In this document: positions 59,246 through 64,000 of the stretch, piece after piece | Layout: each line of letters begins with the position of its first letter | Position numbering within the stretch: position 1 is the first letter of the stretch | DNA from: Azadirachta indica | Lineage: Eukaryota; Streptophyta; Magnoliopsida; Sapindales; Meliaceae | Length of the DNA stretch: 64,000 nt | Reading direction: 5' to 3' | Assembly: GCA_022749755.1 (NCBI GenBank) | Contig: CM040451.1 | Coordinates: 558,001 to 622,000, forward strand | Notes under the pieces: generated by a model | What the model was told of the DNA's origin: nothing | Seen by the model: only the letters and a program-made list of their open reading frames with translations | The model's database searches: none | Made by a program: the position numbers and the translations under genes

Positions 59246-59335
59246 ATTGGATTTCATTAATGTTGTTAATTAGCGATTATTGAGTTAATCTCATTGAAAA
59301 ACCATGTTGTTTTCAATCTCGTTATGTTAGTATAG

Positions 59336-59460
59336 AAGTAGCCACCAAGGCTTCGCCCTGTTGGTAAGAACTCAAACCTTCTGAAAGGAGGCTTTTTCCT
59401 GAATTTGAGGATAGGCATGCCTCTGTTACGAGGGTAAATATTTCACTTTGAGCAATTATC
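59336..59460 (+). mobile_element. Possible tRNA-derived SINE fragment
   Basis: A short less AT-rich block with CTTCGCCCTGTTGGTAAGAA, resembling a tRNA-type A box (T-x-GTTGGTAAG), and 40 bases later GAATTTGAGGATAGGC, a degenerate B-box-like segment, then CTGTTACGAGGGTAAA. This layout is that of plant SINE heads. No tail or target duplication was found. Confidence 0.35.
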
Positions 59461-61340
59461 AAAGGTGTACTACAACTATGTCATATAAATTTTCAATAGA
59501 TTTCTGACCGATTGTTAGTAGTTGTAAATTGCAAATGTAATATTCAAAAGCAAAAAAAATATATGTTTGTAAAAGTATTCTTAGAGCTCATATCATTTGT
59601 TGCAATGGTTGTTTCTTGTTTAATTGTTAAAAATTTGATTAAAATTGCCTTCCCTTATTGATGAATTTTTTTTGAAAAGTGGTTAACAATAATTACAACT
59701 ATAATGAGACAACAAAAACGATGCTAAATTTATAACCTAGAATAATAATTATATTTATTAAAAAATTATTTTTAAATTTAAGAATATTAGTGAAATATAT
59801 TAATTTAATGATACGATAATTTTGTACGAAAAAGGACATGTAGTTTTCTAAGATTTAGTTTAATATATTAATTAGTCCTAATAGTTTAAAAAATACTCAT
59901 ATAAGTTTCAATTTATTTTAAAATAACGATTACAACTTTATTAGTAATAGTTATTCAACAAAAATTATTATTAAATTTTTAAAAATTTTAAAAAATATAA
60001 TACATTTTTATAAAAAAATACATTAATAATATAATATTTAAATATATTATAAAATTGTATATTTTATAAAATAATATATTTTATTTTTATTATGTTTTAT
60101 ATATATTAAATATATAACATATTTTAGCCACACACAATATAAATTGTAATATACTCGTAAGTATTGTAATATGGTATATTTTATTTATATATTAATATTT
60201 ATTGTGATTTATTTTATTTATTTTTCTAATACTTAATTCATATTAAATTGTTAACATATTATAAAATAAATAAATTTATATTTTAGTTATAATATATTAG
60301 CAAGTATTATTTATATTATTTATAAAAATATACAAACTTATGATATGTTCATAAATATTGTATTATTAATATACTATAAAATAATATTGTATTTATGTTC
60401 TTAATATATTTTTGATAAATATATTTTATTTATTTAAAATTTTAAAAATTTAATAATAATTTTTGTTAAATAATTATTACTGATGAGGGTTTAATTGCTA
60501 TTTTAAAATAAACTAGAACTTGTGGAGATATTTTTAAAACTATTGACTAATCGGTACATTAGACCAAATTATAGGAACATGTATGTTCTTTTCCTAATTT
60601 TGTACAATTCAGCTTTTATAAATAATAAATATAATAATCAATCGTGTAGAAGTATAAAATATTTCTAGTTCTCTTTCTTTTGACTTTCTTAATATTAATT
60701 TGATATGTGATTATCAGAATAGTTTTTAATACTTAACATCTTATTTTCATATATCTATTTTAAAAAATCTACTACATCCATTATATTTTTTAAAAAAATT
60801 ATCAAACACAATCAATATAAAAAAAATATAGGAAGTGCATACATATAATATTATTACAAATAAAGATAATTAAAATTAAATTAAATTATAAATAATAATT
60901 AATAATTCAATTCTTAATTGCATTAATACTATTAACACATAATACTAAATTAAATTCATATATTATAATTTATTATTTTTGTCTCATCTAAAAATTTTCT
61001 TTTTCTTTTTAATATTTTGTGAATACTTCTAACTCTTATTTTTTTGCAAAATAGTTATTTAAGTTTATTTCGATGTGTTGTTAGTAATGTTTTAGATAAT
61101 AATATTTGTACCCTTAAATTTTAAAGAAATAATAAATTAGGACATAATTTGTAAATTAAAGCGACTAATTTCTTTTTTTTTGTTTTAAGAAGAAAAGGTT
61201 ACTTTTCAACAGCATTTTTCATATGAAATCCACGTAAAGTTTATCCGCAACTGGGAATAACAACTATAATTTTCACTTAATACCATGTTACTTTCATTGT
61301 TTAGCTAGTTTTGCAAGCATACCCATGTCTAATATCTAAA
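59461..61340. other. AT-rich intergenic sequence with a repeat relative
   Basis: No gene seen. 60660-61120 resembles the inner part of the long-inverted-repeat element (52040-52370), sharing ATATATTATAATTTATTATTTTTGT and TTCTTTTTCTTT..AATATT blocks. Confidence 0.5.
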
Positions 61341-62051
61341 TATTAGAAGTGACATCTATCTATCTTTATGATTCCATCAATACCATCCTTCCTAAGAAAT
61401 TTTCTTGTGGCTCTTCGCAGTTCAATATCTACAATCTTGATATCTTCTTTGATCTCTTTGGCCACACTATACCAATTTCACCCTTAAACACCATTATTGT
61501 TTTGTTATTTCTGCTAAGAACTAGCTTTCAAGTACCATTAAAAATTAAGCTTGAGAGGACCACTATTGGCAAGGGACTTACTCCATTCAAAGGTGAGTCC
61601 TTCACTATAAGTAGAGTCAATTATTCATTATATTAGAATGTAGACAAATTTAATTTATTCTTACTCAAAAGTGGGCTTCCAGTATAAGTGGGTTTCACTA
61701 TCTACTATAAAGTGGGTTTCAAAATTAATTACAGATATTTTAGGCGATTAGTGGGGTTTGCTATCCACTAAAAGTGGAGCCCAAAATTAATTGCAAATGT
61801 TTAGAGTGGTAATAGATTCGACTCAATTAAAATTCGTGATTTCTGGTAAATTTTCAATATAATATTGATATAACCAAAATATCTTGTATTGACTGTAATG
61901 AGCATTTAAAATTATCACAATTTCACAGTTCGCTTATGTATAATAGCCAAAATGTCTTGCACTAACTATAATAAGCATTTAAAATTATTGCAATTAGAAT
62001 TACAAGTTTAAATCCTTGGGAAATGCGTGTGGAAAAAAACTTGAAGTATAT
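61341..62051. other. Spacer with an unplaced 95-codon open stretch and short repeats
   Basis: 61349-61636 is open on plus (hydrophobic middle, no domain, no signs of selection visible), so it is not called a gene. 61660-61780 repeats AAGTGGGTTTC-like motifs about three times; 61870-62000 repeats ATAATAAGCATTTAAAATTAT-like blocks twice. Confidence 0.35.
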
Positions 62052-62351
62052 TGGAAGAGAAGGCAATGGAAGAAAGCTCAGAGTAAAGTTGCCGTCAATC
62101 GCCTGCACCGGGCTCGGCGTCAACCTGGGCTCTTGAAAAACTAATCGAAAATGTTAGCAACATGTAATTCGGAGGCGGCATCATCAGCTTGTCTTCCCTG
62201 CTGAAGTATCTTAACCAAATTTCATCGTTGATGGCATTTTCGGGTACAAAAGGCGCCGGCCGAAGGCGCCGGATGAGAAAATGAAGGTGGAAAGAATTGG
62301 GGTTGAAGATAGAGGAAACAAGTGAACAATGAGAGGAGAAAGAGAAGCCAT
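62049..62351 (-). pseudogene. Broken duplicate of the minus-strand proline-rich protein gene
   Basis: Reads MASLSPLIVHLFPLSSTPIL from the ATG at 62351 and stays similar to the gene at 54955-55344 through GRRLLYPKMPST, then meets TAA at 62213-62211 (codon 47). Beyond it the similarity continues in changing frames, with a further TGA after DTSAGKTS, down to about 62052. The last ~30 codons of the parent gene, including part of the proline-rich tail, are absent. Signal peptide and promoter region are conserved, but a full protein cannot be made. Confidence 0.85.
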
Positions 62352-64000
62352 TGAATTGTAATGAATGATTTTAATTGAGTTAGGGTTACGTTATATTATA
62401 TATTTATAAGTGAAAGAAATGAAATATTGGTGCGTGAATTTCATGGGGGTTCTACTCTAAACCTAATTGTGTAGTCAAGTTTTGTGTGTTTGAATTAGGG
62501 TTTTGGGTAAGCATACATACAAGTACTAAGAAACAAGTCTATAGATTAGTCCTTTTAAGATTGATTTGATATGTAACATGTAACTATTACCTAAAAAGAG
62601 AAGGTTAATTTAATTGGTTACAACACTAAATTTAAATATTTTTATTTTTTATTTAATAATATTACTCAATTTTAATTTAAAAATTTTAAAAGAGAATTTT
62701 GATTATCTTCTTTTTAATAAATATAGTGTCAATTTATATTTTCTTTAATTTATATTAATTATATGTTTGATAATATTTTTAAGAAAATAATATAATTTTT
62801 AAATAGATATATTAAATAAAATGTTATATATATGTTATTTAAAAACCGTTATGATCACTACCTACTAAACTATTACTAAAAAAACATAAGAGGGTTAGGA
62901 ACATTTTAATATATCAATTTATCTAAATTCATTGTTAACATTTTAATTTAAATAATTATATTTTGTTTCTAAAATTTTTTAAAATAATAAATTAAAATTT
63001 TTAAATTTAATATTTTAGTCTCTAAATGCTATAAATAGTGGGGACTAAATTATTAACTATAAGTATACTATTTTTATTTTATTATTTTACTAAAATTTAA
63101 GAATAAAAATGATAATAATTTAACAAGTCAAACTTTCGGAAGTTTAGTTTAAGAATATCTTCCTATTTTTTTAAATTCGGCAATATCTAACACGTCTTAT
63201 AAATTTACAAAATTGTCCCTATTAAGAATAATAACAATAGTATTTTTCCCTCTTCTTTCTTTTACCTTTGTTCTCTCTTCTCTCTCATTTTTATATTTTT
63301 GTTGGATTTATCGACTATTAGAACCACCACACGGTCTTGCACGGCCATGTAAGGCTGCCATATAAACAGTGGTGGAGTCACCTTGGGGCCTACAGGAGCT
63401 CTGCCGTGGACAAAAAAATTTTGAAATTTTCATTAAAAATTGTTGATTTTATCCTTCTAAATTATATATTTATTATTTAGCCTCCCAAATTTTAGAACAT
63501 TACGTTTTGGCTCAACAACGTGGCCTACGTGCAGCTGCTATGGTGATAACTATTTTCTTCTTGAAATTAATCGTTTGATTGTAAAATAAATATATCAAAT
63601 TAATTTAAATTTCTTGATTTAATTTGTAAGATTATCAATTTGGAGATAAAATTTATTGGAATTGAAATAGTAAACCTTAATTTGTTGTTTAGTATTTGGA
63701 AGAAAGGATGAGAAAGAAATATGTACAAAATAAGAAAAATAATTCTTTTATTATTTTGATTTTATGTAATTACTTTATCATCTTTTAATTAGTTAAGTTT
63801 AACAAAAATAAACTAACAGAAAGAATGTATATTATTATTGGCAATAAAATATATTTATATTTGAAGTTTGTCAATAAATATTCAGTAAAGTTGAAAATAA
63901 CCTTTTCTTTCACATTTTAAATTCCTAATTCAATTCTAATTTCTAAACACAAAACACAGTAAACAATAGTACTTTCTCAGTATTATTATTTACAATATAT
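62052..64000. repeat. Segmental duplication, copy B (runs off the window)
   Basis: Direct-orientation copy of 55050-57000. It carries an extra 170-180 bp at about 63335-63512, between CACGGTCTT and CAACAACGTGGCCTAC, which contains AGTGGTGGAGTCACCTTGGG and looks like a small inserted element. Similarity still holds at base 64000. Confidence 0.85.

Noticed and set aside
61349..61636. 95-codon plus-strand frame as a gene
   Set aside because: No signal peptide, domain, promoter or neighbouring exon; composition like the surrounding DNA.

Overview
The window comes from a nuclear chromosome of a dicot-like flowering plant. It is very AT-rich, its genes are split by GT-AG introns, and most of its length is plant transposable elements in layers. 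I cannot name the species. One 100-base assembly gap (27223-27322) is present.

Genes. (1) Positions 118-5974, minus strand: the first nine exons of the plastid acetolactate synthase (AHAS) regulatory subunit. All splice junctions keep frame; the 3' end lies beyond base 1. (2) 53778-54152 (plus) and 54955-55344 (minus): a convergent pair of small intronless genes for secreted proline-rich proteins. About 2 kb containing most of the second gene and its upstream region is duplicated at 62052-64000, where the gene copy is a pseudogene. (3) 27799-28090: the first two exons of a decayed P-type plasma-membrane/vacuolar H+-ATPase of the AHA10/PH5 type. (4) Two unrecognised, exon-like but broken host remnants lie at 37980-38840 and 57940-59245, and a leader-like stretch at 9986-10790.

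Mobile elements. 11298-18545 is a unit-length endogenous pararetrovirus (Caulimoviridae), opened at its tRNA-Met priming site and split by a Tourist-like MITE. It is inactive through many stops and lost catalytic residues. 31138-36244 is a Ty1/copia LTR retrotransposon on the minus strand with a perfect 5-bp target duplication. About 20.9-25.1 kb and 39.0-48.7 kb are two related CACTA (En/Spm) remnants with transposase pieces and arrays of short palindromes built on TTGTCGC; the second also has a tandem repeat of roughly 185-190 bp on both sides. Two copies of a 0.7-kb hAT-type MITE with CCGGG-rich ends (21518-22232 and 58350-59062) lie in opposite orientation, each with a perfect 8-bp target duplication. 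LINE-like pieces, a SINE candidate, Tourist-like MITEs and a long-inverted-repeat element fill much of the rest.

I found no rRNA or tRNA genes, no CRISPR array and no operon-like system. The most informative parts are the history of the integrated virus, the layered CACTA arrays, the H+-ATPase relic and the proline-rich gene pair with its duplicated, broken copy.
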